From Perilla frutescens (Eukaryota > Streptophyta > Magnoliopsida > Lamiales > Lamiaceae): a stretch of DNA of 64,000 nucleotides. Location: the NCBI GenBank assembly GCA_026008535.1, contig BRKX01000004.1, forward strand, positions 28,524,501 through 28,588,500. The letters run 5' to 3'. Position numbers and translations under genes: made by a program. The notes below the pieces were generated by a model that was not told the origin of the DNA, did not search any database, and saw only the letters and a list, made by a program, of their open reading frames with translations. How positions within the stretch are numbered: position 1 is the first letter of the stretch; each line of letters begins with the position of its first letter. Shown here in pieces: positions 1-11,117 of the stretch.

Positions 1-647
1 CGCTTCATATGCCCAATTTCAACGGTTGGATTAATTCAATCGACCCGTCGATTGGCTTTTCATTTCTATCCGTTGGGGATAAATGAGGAGAGAGAGAGAG
101 AGAGAAAGTTCAACGGTAATATTTGAGTGACATGTGTTTTTACCGTTCCTAATATTGAAATTTTTGAACTTATCTTTTCTCTCTAGCAGTTTCTTCTTGG
201 CTTGAAACTGATTACGTCATCAGTTGGCTTCCACTGTAACTGATGATCTTTCGATTGATCAGTTCCAATTGAGATGTCTTCTCATCAGTTCTGAAATGGT
301 CTTGACTGCATGGACCTTCATTCAGCTGTTTCTCAGTTCAGCTGTTCTCCTTCAGCTGGTCTTTTGAGCTGATATCTCCTTTTGAGTTGATTCCAGTTCC
401 TATGATTCCTTCATCAGTTTGATCTATTTGCAGCTGGTATGTTCTGCACAGCTGACTGGATCATCAGTTTGAGTGATTGAACTGATGATTTAGTTGAGCT
501 CATGGGGTAAACTGATCATCTCCAGTTTACATTTCTCTCCACCGCTTCTTGCTTTTACTTCAAACTGATGGCTTTTGTGTCCAACTGATCAGTTTAAAGG
601 CATTTCAGCTATGGATTACTCATTCGGATGAGTTGAAGCCTTTTGGT
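1..647 (-). other. Copia A 3' region downstream of pol, no ORF
   Basis: Between the end of pol (648) and the window edge there is no coding sequence. It holds a (GA)n run at about 86-106 and, at 180-640, a dense series of CAGTT, CAGTTG, CAGCTG and AACTGAT words on both strands. In Sireviruses an envelope-like ORF can follow pol; none is visible in the 647 bases present, so it may lie further left or be absent. Confidence 0.6.
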
Positions 648-1670
648 TCAGTTCCTCTCTTTAGCTGGAATGGGTTCTTGGCCTTGTTCTTCTTGTTGAT
701 CATCTTCATCTTTTGACGCTAGCTCAAGTAAACCCAATTGTATGCATAGCTCCATAAACCTTGCTTCAGGCAATGGTTTGGTGAAGATGTCAGCTTTCTA
801 CTTCTCCGTGTTGACATATTTGATGCATATGTCTTTCTTCTCAATGTGATCTCTGATGAAGTGATGTCTTATATCAATGTGCTTGGTTCTTGAATGTAGA
901 ACTGGATTTTGAGATACTGCAATTGCACTGTTGTTGTCACAGAAGATAGGGACTTCTTCAGTTTCAACTTTGTAGTCCTTCAACTGTTGCTTCATCTAGA
1001 GTATTTGAGCACAGCAGCTTCCTGCAGCTACATATTCTGCTTCAGTTGTTAACATGGCGACTGAGTGCTACTTCTTGCTAAACCAGGATATCAGTTTACT
1101 TCCCAGAAACTGACATGTTCCACTGGTACTTTTTCTGTCGATCTTACATCCACCAAAGTCTGAATCTGAATAACCAATTAGACTCAAACTGTCATCTCTG
1201 GGATACCATAGTCCAAGATTTATGGTTCCTTTGAGATATTTGATAATCCTCTTAGCTGCTTCAAGGTGGCTTTTCTTTGGGTTGGCTTGAAACCGTGCGC
1301 ATAGACTGACTGAATAAGAGATGTCTGGCCGGCTAGCTGTTAAGTAAAGTAGCGACCCTATGATTCCTCTGTAATATGTTTGGCTAACTGATTCTCCTTC
1401 TTCATCGAGAGTTAGCTGAACTGATGTGTTCATAGGAATCTGGAGAGTTTTTCCTTTGCTTACTCCAAACTTCTTGACTAGCTCCTTGGTGTACTTCGCC
1501 TGGCTGATAAAGATCCCATCTTTTAGCTGCTTTACTTGGAGTCCTAGGAAGAATGTCATTTCTCCCATCATGCTCATCTCAAATTCGCTTTGCATCAGTT
1601 GAGCGAATTGGGTGCATAGATCTTTACTTTTTGATCCAAAAATTATGTCATCCACATAAATTTGAACCAT
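648..1670 (-). pseudogene. Copia A pol: end of RT and RNase H
   Basis: The segment starts at the RT catalytic box (QIYVDDIIFGS), continues through the RT thumb (FFLGLQVKQ, YRGIIGSLLYLTASRPDI) and enters RNase H (GYSDSDFGGCKIDRKSTSG, later FCDNNSAIAVSQNPVLHSRT and RTKHIDIRHHFIRDH). Pol then ends with FTKPLPEARF and a short acidic tail stopping at 648. Three TAG codons interrupt the frame near 1066, 996 and 796. RNase H degrades the RNA template during reverse transcription; this copy could not make the full protein without readthrough. Confidence 0.85.
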
Positions 1671-1685
1671 TAAGATCTCAGTTGA

Positions 1686-2981
1686 TCATTCTATTCGGAA
1701 TAGAGTTCGATCAATGACTCCATTTTGAAATCTATTTTTCAGCAAGAATGTTGTGAGAGTTTCATACCACGCTCTGGGAGCTTGTTTCAATCCATAGAGA
1801 GCTTTCTTCAGTTTGAAGACTTGATCACCAATTTCAAAGCCTGGTGGTTGCTCGACATAGACGTCCTCCTTGAGCATTCCTTGAAGAAAAGCACTCTTGA
1901 CATCCATTTGGTAGATTGTGAAATTGAAGTGAGCTGCATAAGCTAGGAACAGTCTGATGGCTTCCAATCTTGCAACTGGTGCGAATGTCTCACCAAAGTC
2001 AATCCCTTCACTTTGTGAGTATCCTTTGGCTACCAGTCTAGCCTTGTTTCTTGTGATCACTCCTTGTTCATCCAGTTTGTTGCGAAAAACCCATTTTATA
2101 CCAATGACCTTCTGGGTTTTTGGTCTATCAACAAGAAACCATACGTCATTCCTTGTGAACTGATTCAGTTCTTCTTGTATGGCCATGATCCAGTCTGAAT
2201 CTTCTAAGGCTTCTTTCACGTTTGCTGGTTCAGTTTGAGATATGAAGCATGTGAATAATGCATGCTTAGTTAAAATTCTGGTTTGGACTCGACTTCTTGG
2301 ATCTCCAACTATCTTGTCAGTTGGATGGCTTCGGAGCCATTTGGGTAAGATAGCTTCAGCTGGCTCTTCTGTTGTGACGTCATCAGTCGCCCTTTCATCA
2401 GTTGGTTCAGCATTTTCGTCAGTTCTTCCCCCTGTTTCAGTTGTGGGGTTTATGGTCTCAGCACGATTTGTGTCTTCATTGACCATATTGTTCTCAACTG
2501 GTTTAGTACCAGTTTCATTACCTTCTTCTAGTGAAACTTCAAGCCGCTCTGGAACAATGTGATCCACATAGTCCTGCGAGTTCTCAATTTCACTAGGTAG
2601 TTCTTGAACTGATGTGTCTATTCTTTCTTTGTTCCTGTACTCATTAACAAATTTATCAAATACCACATGACATGTTATTTCCACAATAAGAGTTCGTTTA
2701 TTGAACACTCTGTAAGCTTGTGCATGAGGAGAGTTATACCCAAGAAATATTCCCTCATCAGCTTTAGCACTAAAAGCTTTCAATTGAGTCTTGCCATTGT
2801 TGTGAATATAACATTTACAGCCAAATATTTTAAAATATGAGATAGAAGACTTACGACCCTTATACAGCTCATAAGGTGTTTTGTCATGGGCTGCTACAAT
2901 AGCACTTCGATTTTGAGTATGGCAAGCTGTGTTGACTGCTTCAGCCCAGTATCCTTCAGCTATGTTGGCATCAGCTATCAT
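1686..2981 (-). pseudogene. Copia A pol: integrase C-terminal part and RT fingers/palm
   Basis: One open stretch of 431 codons covers the end of the integrase (YWAEAVNTACHTQNRS, KTPYELYKGRK, FGCKCYIHN), a long acidic linker, then the RT start (WIMAIQEELNQFTRNDVW, WVFRNKLDEQG, ARLVAKGYSQ, YQMDVKSAFLQG, KALYGLKQAPRAWYE). A TGA near 1683 separates it from the YVDD box, and a TAA near 3033 from the integrase core. It is the longest intact piece of pol in the element. The methionine at 2981 is internal, not a true start. Confidence 0.88.
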
Positions 2982-3035
2982 TGCTCGAGTTGCTTCTTTG
3001 AGTGTCCGGTTACGCCGTTCGGCTACACCGTTTTG

Positions 3036-3506
3036 TTATGGAGTTCTTGCAGCTGAGTGTTCATGTGTGATTCCAAGCTGGCTGAGAAAGCTGATCATTT
3101 GTTGATTCACAAATTCAGTTCCATTATCGGAGCGAATCCTTTGAACTGATCTTTCCTTTTCAGTTTGTAGCCTTCTGATCAGCTTCGTTAGCTTGTCATA
3201 AGTTTCATCTTTGCTCCTCAAGAATTCCACCCATGTGTATCTTGAGAAATCATCAACTACTACGACAGTGAATCTTTTGTCTTTTGGAGTTTGTAGTCTA
3301 ACTGGACCAAACAAATCCATATGTAGCAACTGGAGGCAATCAGTTGTTCCTGGTAGATGACTCTTGTTCTTGAATGATGATTTCACCTGCTTCCCTTTTT
3401 GGCATGGTCCACATACACCTGTTTTCTTGTATACTTCCTTGGAAAGCCCCTCAACTAACTCTTTCTTGGCTAGGTATTTAATTGTTTTGAAGGTGAGGTG
3501 GTTCAG
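3036..3506 (-). pseudogene. Copia A pol: integrase core and zinc-binding region
   Basis: The frame contains the end of the HHCC zinc region (VCGPCQKGKQ near 3400) and the integrase core with the first catalytic Asp (LLHMDLFGPV) and the second (IRSDNGTEFVN). The catalytic Glu (NGVAERRNRTL) lies just after a TAA stop near 3033. A TGA near 3505 cuts the HHCC finger between its two histidines. Integrase joins the element cDNA to host DNA; with these stops it is not made as one chain. Confidence 0.85.
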
Positions 3507-3985
3507 TCATCGATGCCATAGCCAGCTTACTTCAGTTGATCCTTTTGGGAAAAAGCAAGCTTCTGAGTAGCCAGTTGACCAGTCAACAATGTACATGTTA
3601 CCTCTTCTTATGCCAGTGAGAAGAATTATTCCAGTTGACTTGTCTCTTATGTTGCAGGAGTTTTTGGTGAAGTCAACTGAGTAGCCATTGTCACACAGCT
3701 GACTGATGCTGAGTATTTTGTGCTTCAATCCATCCACGTGGGAGACTCCATTTACCACAACTTTTCCTTTGACCACGAACCCTTCTCTAATGGTTTGACT
3801 TTTGGAGTTGTCTCCAAATGTGACAAGTGGACCTTTGACTTTTTCATAACTGTCGAGATCTTCTCTGTCTCAGGCATGTGCTTGGAGCACCCGCTATCTA
3901 GATACCAAATGTCTTTGGCTTTCTTCATAGATAGGATGCTCTTGTCCTGCAAAAACAAGGATTCGCATTTAGGGACCCGTTTCAT
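3507..3985 (-). pseudogene. Copia A pol: protease and GAG-pre-integrase
   Basis: The aspartic protease signature WYLDSGCSKHM lies near 3905. The following frame (KIWYLDS-type protease then KVVVNGVSHVDGLKHKILS and NGYSVDFTKNSCNI) is the GAG-pre-integrase segment typical of Ty1/copia. Two overlapping frames (3752-3985 and 3507-3776) carry it, so there is a frameshift near 3760. Protease processes the Gag-Pol polyprotein. Confidence 0.8.
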
Positions 3986-6240
3986 ATCAGGTCTTTGGTA
4001 GGATAGGCTTGAGATCCAAACTGATTTTTCTTTCTAAAGAGGGCTGATCTATCAGTTTGTCTTGGGGGTATTCTTTGTTGAGATGGTGGTCTTTGTTGAA
4101 CTGGAGGCTTTGAACGAGTGAATTGACTTGAGTGAACTGATGGTCTTGGCTGGAAATTGGACTTCAGTTGACCTAGTGTTTTTGTTTGGTAGAACTGACC
4201 AAATTGTCTAGGCTGAGTTTTGGGAGTTTTCAATATTCCTTTTCCTTTAGTTGACTCAGCTAGCTGATCATGAGATCTAGTGAACCCTTTTAGGATTCCC
4301 TTATCACTGGGTTGGGCAACTGCTTTTCCTTTCTCTAGGGCTGTGAACTTGCTATATCCCAGCCCTGAGCTGCTAGTTCCAGTTCTTTGATGATTTAATA
4401 TCTCATCTAAAGTTTGAGATCTCTTTTTGAACTTCAGAGTTACTTTTTCTCTTTCAGGGATCTTTTGCTTGAGTTTTTGATTTTCAGCCTCTAGATCAGC
4501 AGTTCTCAATTTCAATTTCTTAAATTCTATAAGCTGAGATTCAAGATAATTCAATCTTTTTGATTTTCTAGTGAACCCTTTTAGGATTCCCTTATCACTA
4601 AGTTGGGCAACTGCTTTTCCCTATTCTAAAGCAGTGAACTTGCTATATCCTAGCCCTGAGGTGCCAGTTCCAGTTATTTGATGGCTTAATATTTCATCTA
4701 GAGTTTGAGATCCCTTTTTGAACTTCAGATTTACCTTTTCTTTTTCAAGGATCTCTTGCTTGAGGTTTTGGTTTTCAGCCTCTAGATTAGCATTTCTTAG
4801 TTTCAATTTCTCAAATTCTATAATTTGGGATTGAAGATAATTTAATCTTTCATGATTAATGCTCAGTTTTCTAACTTTATTTCTCAGTTCATCATTTTCA
4901 TCTTTCAGTTCAACATGCAAGCAGGATATTGAAGCTAATTGATCTTCTAGCATAATAAGTTTCATTTCAAGTTCATTTCTAGAGGCAGTTGCTTCATTTC
5001 TAGAGGTTTGAGATCTTAGGCATGTGCTTGGAGCACCCGCTATCTAGATACCAAATGTCTTTAGTTTTCTTCAAAGATAGGATGCTCTTGTCCTGTAAGG
5101 AAATGATTAGCATTTAGGGATCCATTTTATATCGGGTCCTTGTTGATTCATCAAGCTTTTCGGAATCCAAACTTGCCAAACTTTTGGCTTCTTATCATTC
5201 AGAGATCCAACTGACTTGGATCGCCTGATCTGTTTATATTTCTTCTCAATTCTTCTATTTGAATCAATTGAGTGATACCTGCGTTGAGAGTTAGTTAGAT
5301 AAAACAATTCAACTAAAACGCTTTGGTCTTGAGACCTTTGAGTTCTGTGATCAGACCAGTGTTTTGTATGTTTCCAGTTTATTGGAATGAACCTTTTTGG
5401 CTCATTTCTGGAATCCAGGTAATCATTATAATGATGGTAGGGTTCAAACTGGTTTCTTTGATATCTCCTATAAGTGTTCTGATTGAACTTCTTGGTAGGA
5501 TAGGCTTGAGATCCAAATTGATTTTTCTTTCTAAAGAGGGCTGATCTATCAGTTTGTCTTGGGGACAATCTTTGTTGATATGATGGTCTTTGTTGAACTG
5601 GAGGCTTAGAACGCGTAGATTGGCTTGAGTAAACTGATGATATTGGCTGGAAGTTGGGCTTCAGTTGACCTGGTGTTTTTATTTGGTAAAACTGACCAGA
5701 TTGTCTAGGCTGAGTTTGAGGATTTTTCAATATCTCTTTTCCTTTGGTTGACTCAGCTAGCTGATCATGAGATCTAGTGAACCCTTTTAGGATTCCCTTA
5801 TCACTAAGTTGGGCAACTGCTTTTCCCTATTCTAAAGCAGTGAACTTGCTATATCCTAGCCCTGAGGTGCCAGTTCCAGTTATTTGATGGCTTAATATTT
5901 CATCTAGAGTTTGAGATCCCTTTTTGAACTTCAGATTTACCTTTTCTTTTTCAAGGATCTCTTGCTTGAGGTTTTGGTTTTCAGCCTCTAGATTAGCATT
6001 TCTTAGTTTCAATTTCTCAAATTCTATAATTTGGGATTGAAGATAATTTAATCTTTCATGATTAATGCTCAGTTTTCTAACTTTATTTCTCAGTTCATCA
6101 TTTCATCTTTCAGTTCAACATGCAAGCAGGATATTGAAGCTAATTGATCTTCTAGCATAATAAGTTTCATGTCAAGTTCATTGCTAGAGACAGTTGCTTC
6201 ATTTATATGATAAAAAGAGGTTTGAGAATCAGCTATACTA
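3872..6240 (-). repeat. Copia A gag-protease spacer with tandem segmental duplication
   Basis: The spacer encodes a coiled-coil (LEAENQ repeats), a QTLDEIL motif, then a Gln/Arg/Pro-rich basic stretch (QRPSYQQRLSPRQTDR). Segments recur. 4567-4999 matches 5773-6205 almost exactly (offset 1206). 3995-4554 matches 5492-6060 with more divergence (offset 1497). The protease motif SGCSKHM occurs twice, near 3890 and 5035. The first copy also lacks about 350 bp (5135-5490) present in the second. Partial ORFs at 3982-4554, 4621-4965, 5107-5730 and 5827-6012 are these copies. Confidence 0.85.
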
Positions 6241-6347
6241 ACCTCTTCATTATTGTCAGCCATGAGGCAGAATAACGCTTCATCGTTTGAGCTGTAGCCA
6301 TCAGAATCAATTCTAGATGGATAGTCTGAATCGTCTAGAACATCATT

Positions 6348-6608
6348 TTAATAATTTGCAATCAGTGATTTCCTTTTGAAGAAGCTTCTCCTCACCTTGG
6401 CCTTTTTGTCTTCAGGGAGTTCTGGACATTCAAATCTGTAATGTCCTTGTTTGTGGCAGTGAAAGCATTCTCCAAGATTTCGGTTGCCACCCCTGAATGG
6501 TTCAGCTGACCGTTCAGCTGGTTGATGAGTTATCTCATCTTTTAGGATTTCATCAGTTTGAGGTGGAACTGATTGTTTATCCCGAACTCTCTTCAACTTT
6601 TCTAGCAA
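6348..6608 (-). pseudogene. Copia A gag: CCHC zinc knuckle
   Basis: An 86-codon open stretch contains CFHCHKQGHYRFEC, a complete CX2CX4HX4C nucleocapsid knuckle that binds element RNA. It is preceded by a hydrophilic linker and followed by a Lys/Arg-rich segment. It lies between the gag capsid domain (6826-7410) and the spacer, as expected. Stops separate it from both neighbours. Confidence 0.88.
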
Positions 6609-6825
6609 CCTGGTAACTGATTGGATTTGATCATTGATGTCATCAGTTAGATTCTCCTTCTTTTTCAGTTGCTTCTCTTTTTCGTTCAGTTGAAGATCCG
6701 CCTTGATGTTCTTTGGCTAGTGAGCTCCTAGGTCAGAAGTTGTTCCTTTCTCGAGTGTCTCTAAACCGATTCCTTTCAACGTAGAAAGCTGCATCTTGAG
6801 CTGACGATGTAGATGCCTCATTTTT

Positions 6826-7410
6826 TCAGTTTAGACTGTACTCATGAGCTTTGAGAGAGCCAAATAGTTCCCTAGGAGTGATGCTATTTAGATTTCTTGA
6901 TTCCTTTGTAGCTATCACTTTCATATCCCATTCTTCAGTAAGATTATCCAATATCTTGGAATTCATCTCAGAATTGGGATAACTTCTCCCGAGGTTGTTC
7001 ATCTCACTGATGATGCCCAGAAATCTAGTTTCAAGGCTTGAGATGGACTCCTCTAATTGCATTTTGAAGGATTCATATCTGTCGACTGCCAGTTGGAGCT
7101 TGTTTCCTTTGATGGCTTCGGACTCTTTGTATAGATCTGCTAGTAGGTCCCATATCTCCTTGGCAGTTGTGCAGTTCTTTGTGTCCTTCATTCTGTCTTC
7201 ATCTAGAGTTTGGAATAATGCGGCTTGAGCAACGAACTCTAGATTTTTTAGCTTCTTCTCTTCGCTGGTGAGAAGATTAGTTGGCTTTGGAATCCTTGCC
7301 AATTGATTGATATCAACTATATGAGCTTCATTGTCCATCATGATGATGATTGGACCATCTTCGATGACTTCCCACATATTCTCATGAATTGAGCAGAGAT
7401 GAGCCTTCAT
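6826..7410 (-). pseudogene. Copia A gag: capsid domain (UBN2/retrotran_gag type)
   Basis: The 194-codon stretch has the plant copia gag signature: EIWDLLADLYKESEAIKGNK, LQLAVDRYESFKMQ, then ILDNLTEEWDMKVIATKES and LNSITPRELFGSLKAHEYSL. It forms the capsid of virus-like particles. The real start must be slightly upstream; only about 130 bases separate it from the PBS, so nearly the whole N-terminus is here. The frame stops right after SLN at 6826. Confidence 0.85.
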
Positions 7411-7540
7411 CTCCTACTCCAGTTATCATAATTCTCAACTGAAAACAAAGATAGCTTATGGTTTCCCATAGCTGAAATGTTAGCACAGATAAGTAGATCT
7501 GATTCAGTTGATCTGCAGAAGTGGTTGATCCTTAGAATGA

Positions 7541-7556
7541 ACCACTGTGATACCAC
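7541..7556 (-). promoter_or_regulatory. Copia A primer-binding site (initiator tRNA-Met type)
   Basis: Directly inside the 5' LTR, after two bases, the minus strand reads TGGTATCACAGTGG. Its first eight bases fit the TGGTATCAGAGC consensus for priming by initiator Met-tRNA. This fixes the direction of the element and the inner LTR border. Confidence 0.85.
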
Positions 7557-8313
7557 TTGTTGGTCCCGAGCGAGTCGATATCAGTTTAGATGGGGGGTGA
7601 ATAAACTGATTAAAACTTTTTACTTCAATTGCGGAATAACAGGGCCCTTTTGACTCGCTTAGTGAAACTTATCTATGCACAAACTTATTAAACAGTTAAG
7701 ACAATTTGAGTGCAGCTTGTGTGATATTGTGTGCAGTTCAAAGATATGCAATAACCAAAATAGTACAACACACAAGCGATTTATAGAGGTTCGAAGTCTC
7801 AAACTTCTACGTCCTTTCTTCCTTCCGCAGAAGGGCAACTTCACTATATAACTTGAGTTTCTTTAGAAATTATACAATGAAGGACAGTTGGCTGAACCTG
7901 GTAACTGCTCGCTACCTCAGCGGGTCGACGACTCACACTTGAAGTCCCTAACTGCTTGCTAGGAAGGTAGGTGCTATTGTCGTCTTTACAAGGTTTTAGA
8001 TCTCTTTCGATCTTCAAGAGATTAGTCTTGAATAGTATCAACTGATGTGCTCCTTCAATTGAGCTGGGTAGTTGATCGTTATATAGCTGAAACTGAGAAG
8101 GCTGCCCTGGCTGGATTGTCAACAGCTAGCTGATTATCTTAATTCTGTGAATTTCTTCTTCTCAGTTGGACTCTCGCAGTTTCTATCAAATGCTGAACTT
8201 GAGCTTGAGTGAGAGAGAGATAGAAAAGCTCTTGCTTTGTATATGCGAAAGTTGTGAAGGCGAACGATTCTTTTCGGCTCACTTGGTTGTTTTTTAAACT
8301 CTGATTCACTCAT

Positions 8314-8321
8314 CTTTTATA
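8314..8321 (-). promoter_or_regulatory. TATA box of Copia A LTR
   Basis: The minus strand reads TATAAAAG, about 940 bp into the LTR. The K LTR has the same box at 41034-41041. Transcription would start some 30 bases downstream, near 8285. Confidence 0.7.
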
Positions 8322-8554
8322 GAGGAGTGATTTTATGACCGTTGACTTCCATTGTCTATTGATCGGTGGCTCTGTTGGCTCATTAATGGAAGATGGTCTT
8401 TAATGATCGCTTGGAGCTTTTGGTTGGATATTTAATTCCAGGATCTTTGTTGAAGCATTTGCTCCAAGATTCTGCGGTTCGAGCAATAAACTCCAGGGTT
8501 CTCTGGCTTCAGCTTTCTTGGCAGTTTCGTGTTCCAGTTGGTAGTTCTGGTCTT

Positions 8555-8790
8555 TTCAGCTCAGTTTTGTTATTGCTCCAGTTGGCAGTTCTGAGCTTCT
8601 CAGCTGAGTTTGACTATTGCTCCAGTTGGCAGTTTTGAGCTCGTCAGCTAAGTTTGGCTATTGCTCCAGTTGGTAGTTCTGAGCTCGTCAGCTGAGTTTG
8701 GCTATTGCTCCAGTTGGTAGTTCTGAGCTCGTCAGCTGAGTTTGGCTATTGCTCCAATTGGCAGTTCTGAGCTTGTTTCTCCAGTTCGAC
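8555..8790 (-). repeat. 44-bp tandem repeats in U3 of Copia A LTR
   Basis: About five copies of a 44-bp unit containing GCTATTGCTCCAGTTGGCAG (plus strand) followed by TTCTGAGCTCGTCAGCTGAG occur head to tail, some 240 to 480 bp upstream of the TATA box. The K LTR has about six copies at 41290-41560. Placement suggests a transcriptional enhancer array, which is inference. Confidence 0.85.
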
Positions 8791-9263
8791 TGATCTCAAG
8801 TTCTTAGCTATCTTGTCAGCTTGACTGATTTCACTTGAGCTTTCTTGTCAGCTTGACTAATCACAAGCTGGCTGACTACAGTTCTGGCCTTCAGCTGATC
8901 TGTCTTGTTTACTTCAGTTTTGTCATCAGTTGGATACTTCCACTCTTCAGTTTAAACTGATCTCTTGTTAGTTGCTTTAGTTGATTCTTTTCTCCCCCAG
9001 CTCAGCTGACTTAGTTGTTAGTTTGTTTCGACTGATTCGACTTCTTGACTTCTCAGTTGAGTTGACTTCTGACTGGATGACGTATCCTTCAGCTTGCAGA
9101 CTATACTCTTGATTGGTTGACTTTGACTTTGCTTGAGTTTCCTTTTGATGCCCTGGATTGCTCAGCTCCGATCTACAACTTGAATTTGAGTCAGTTTTTC
9201 ATAAATAATTTTGACATCTCATCAAAACCTAATCTAGGGGTTCCTTGATAGTTTTTTCTAACA

Positions 9264-10040
9264 GATATGTTATGGACAGATTGAACTTACGGTTTGATGG
9301 AACAGTTGAGAACTCGAACTCGATCTTGAGGGCTTGAAAGAGGTGTGCGTCTTGTGTCTTGATGGGTGGTGTCAATTGATGTTGGATGGAGGTTAAACGT
9401 CGATGTGAATCACAACCCGATAGTCTCTTTGATCTCGAACGTATCCAAAGCTAAAATCTCCAAGTTGCTCTTCGATAGCGAATACCGATTAATCCCTCAA
9501 GTGGATTAAGAAATACCTTTGAAGAAGACTTAGATGTGTTAATTCTAAGAATGATAATTTTCTTGATGGAAAACAATCAAAATAATATAAAAGATTGAGA
9601 CACAATTGGATGCAAAAGCAAAATAACTTCAATAATGTCTAAAACATCAATGTGACATGGTTCCCCTATTTATAGGACTAAGGGGAACGAAATATTAAGC
9701 TAAAAAGTCCTAAAAATCTGATCCAAAAGGGATCTCTAACTATACTAGGAAATTCCTTAAACTAGAATTCTATTCAAGGTAGGAAATTACCTTAAATACA
9801 ATTCTAGTCAAACTTAATTAATCATGCACGAAAATTACATAAATAAAATAGACAAAATCTGATATAATTAATTAAATACCATAGTCTAAATTAATACTAT
9901 AGTCTAATTAATTAAATAGGGCTGAAAAAACTCCATGCATGTAATTTGAACGTGAACTCGGCCATGCACGTTCAACTTGACGCGATCATCATCGTCATGT
10001 ATTATTCTTCAAACCTTGATCTCCAATCTTTAATTGTTAA
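9264..10040 (-). repeat. Gypsy B LTR piece, cut by Copia A
   Basis: This stretch is the reverse complement of most of the F LTR at 25470-26320, sharing the start TTAACAATTAAAG, the TATA segment CTATAAATAGGGGAAC (TATA near 9675) and the end region with GAGTTCGAGTTC and CGTAAGTT. It follows the B pol fragment, so it is B's 3' LTR or 3' region. It stops at 9263 where the A LTR begins. The exact left edge of this LTR lies beyond A. Confidence 0.7.
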
Positions 10041-11117
10041 GTCTCTATGACACCTGAATAACCTTTATAGGGAGAGTTATGCATGGCTTGTAGTACATGT
10101 CTTCTCAAATTGGTGTTTTCCCCTACCAACACTCTGTTCTTGTATCTTAGAAGACCATCAGTTACAGTATACTTAAGATAGGTTGTAGAATCTGTAAGTT
10201 TGGAACTCTTGATTTTTTCTGCTAAAGAATCTCCTTCATAACTCTCCAATACCTCTAGTAACCACTTGGGTGGGAGGGTACTGATAGCCTGGCACTCAGG
10301 TTGAGGTTCTTGCACCCTTAAGAGGGCATCAGCTGCCCTATTAGTGGAGCCCTTCCTGTACTGAATTTCATAGTTCAGTCCTAGTAGCTTAGTTATCCAC
10401 CTCTGTTGCATGGTGTTCATTACCTTTTGCTCAAGTAAATACTTGAGAGCCCTCTGATCAGTTCTGATTATGAACTTCTAGCCAAACAAATAATGCCTCT
10501 ACTTCTGAATGGCCATAAGTATGGCCAGGAATTCCCTCTTATATATAGAAAGAGCCTGATCTCTCTTACACAGTGCTTTGCTTAAGAAAACAATTGGCCT
10601 CCCATTCTGCATAAGGACAACCCCAATTTCTTCACCACTAACATCAGTCTCAACAATAAAAGGTAGTGTGATATCATGCAGAGCTAGGACTGGTTCTTGA
10701 ATCATAGCTTCATTTAAGAGATTGAAGGCTTGTGTTGCCTCTGGTGTCCAGTCAAACCCATTCTTCTTGAGGAGAAGGGTCAAGGGTCTGTTGATGAGTC
10801 CATAGTTCTTTATGAATTTTCTGTAATAACCTGTTAGACCTAAAAACCCTCTCAACTGCTTCACATTAGTGGGAACTGGCCATTTAACCATACTATCCAC
10901 CTTCTGGGGGTCAGTAGAGACCCCATCTTTATCTATGATATACCATAAATATTCCACACTAGTTTGGCTAAAGTGGCACTTTATTCTCTTGGCATAGAGT
11001 GAGTGTTCTCTGAGTATGGTCAGGACTTGCTTTAGATGATCCAGATGTGATTCCCATGTATCACTGTAGACTAGTATGTCATCAAAGAAGATTAGTGTGT
11101 GTTTCCTTAGGCAGTCC
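10037..11117 (-). pseudogene. Gypsy B pol fragment: RT, RNase H, integrase zinc start
   Basis: From the right the minus strand encodes FEDCLRKHTLIFFDDILVYS (RT catalytic box as FFDD), then LRGFLGLTGYYRKFI, the RNase H Asp segment (VETDVSGEEIGVVLMQ), LGLNYEIQYRKGSTNRAADA and the first half of the integrase HHCC finger (HNSPYKGYSGV). It is Ty3/gypsy order. RT upstream of FEDCL is missing at 11117, where the truncated LTR of C begins, and integrase beyond the finger start is missing. Stops occur near 10496 and 10480. Confidence 0.85.

Larger units (their letters stand above)
1..9263 (-). mobile_element. Copia A: Sirevirus-like Ty1/copia element, 3' LTR outside window
   Basis: Read on the minus strand the order is 5' LTR (7558-9263), PBS, gag, zinc knuckle, protease, integrase, RT, RNase H, which is the Ty1/copia order. 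The gag type, the very long gag-protease spacer and the space left downstream of pol point to the Sirevirus (SIRE/Maximus) lineage. Each domain is recognisable but carries isolated nonsense codons, so it is an inactivated and not very old copy. The 3' LTR would lie left of base 1. The right flank of the 5' LTR begins GATAT, a candidate target duplication that cannot be confirmed here. Confidence 0.85.
7558..9263 (-). repeat. Copia A 5' LTR (1706 bp)
   Basis: On the minus strand the LTR starts TGTTAGAAAA at 9263 and ends CCAACA at 7558, with the PBS directly inside. K (40320-41884) carries a close relative with the same ends. A TATAAAAG box lies at 8314-8321, and a 44-bp tandem repeat upstream of it at about 8555-8790 would be U3 sequence. 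Small ORFs inside (7659-7844, 7844-8122, 8393-8638) are not conserved genes. Confidence 0.88.
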
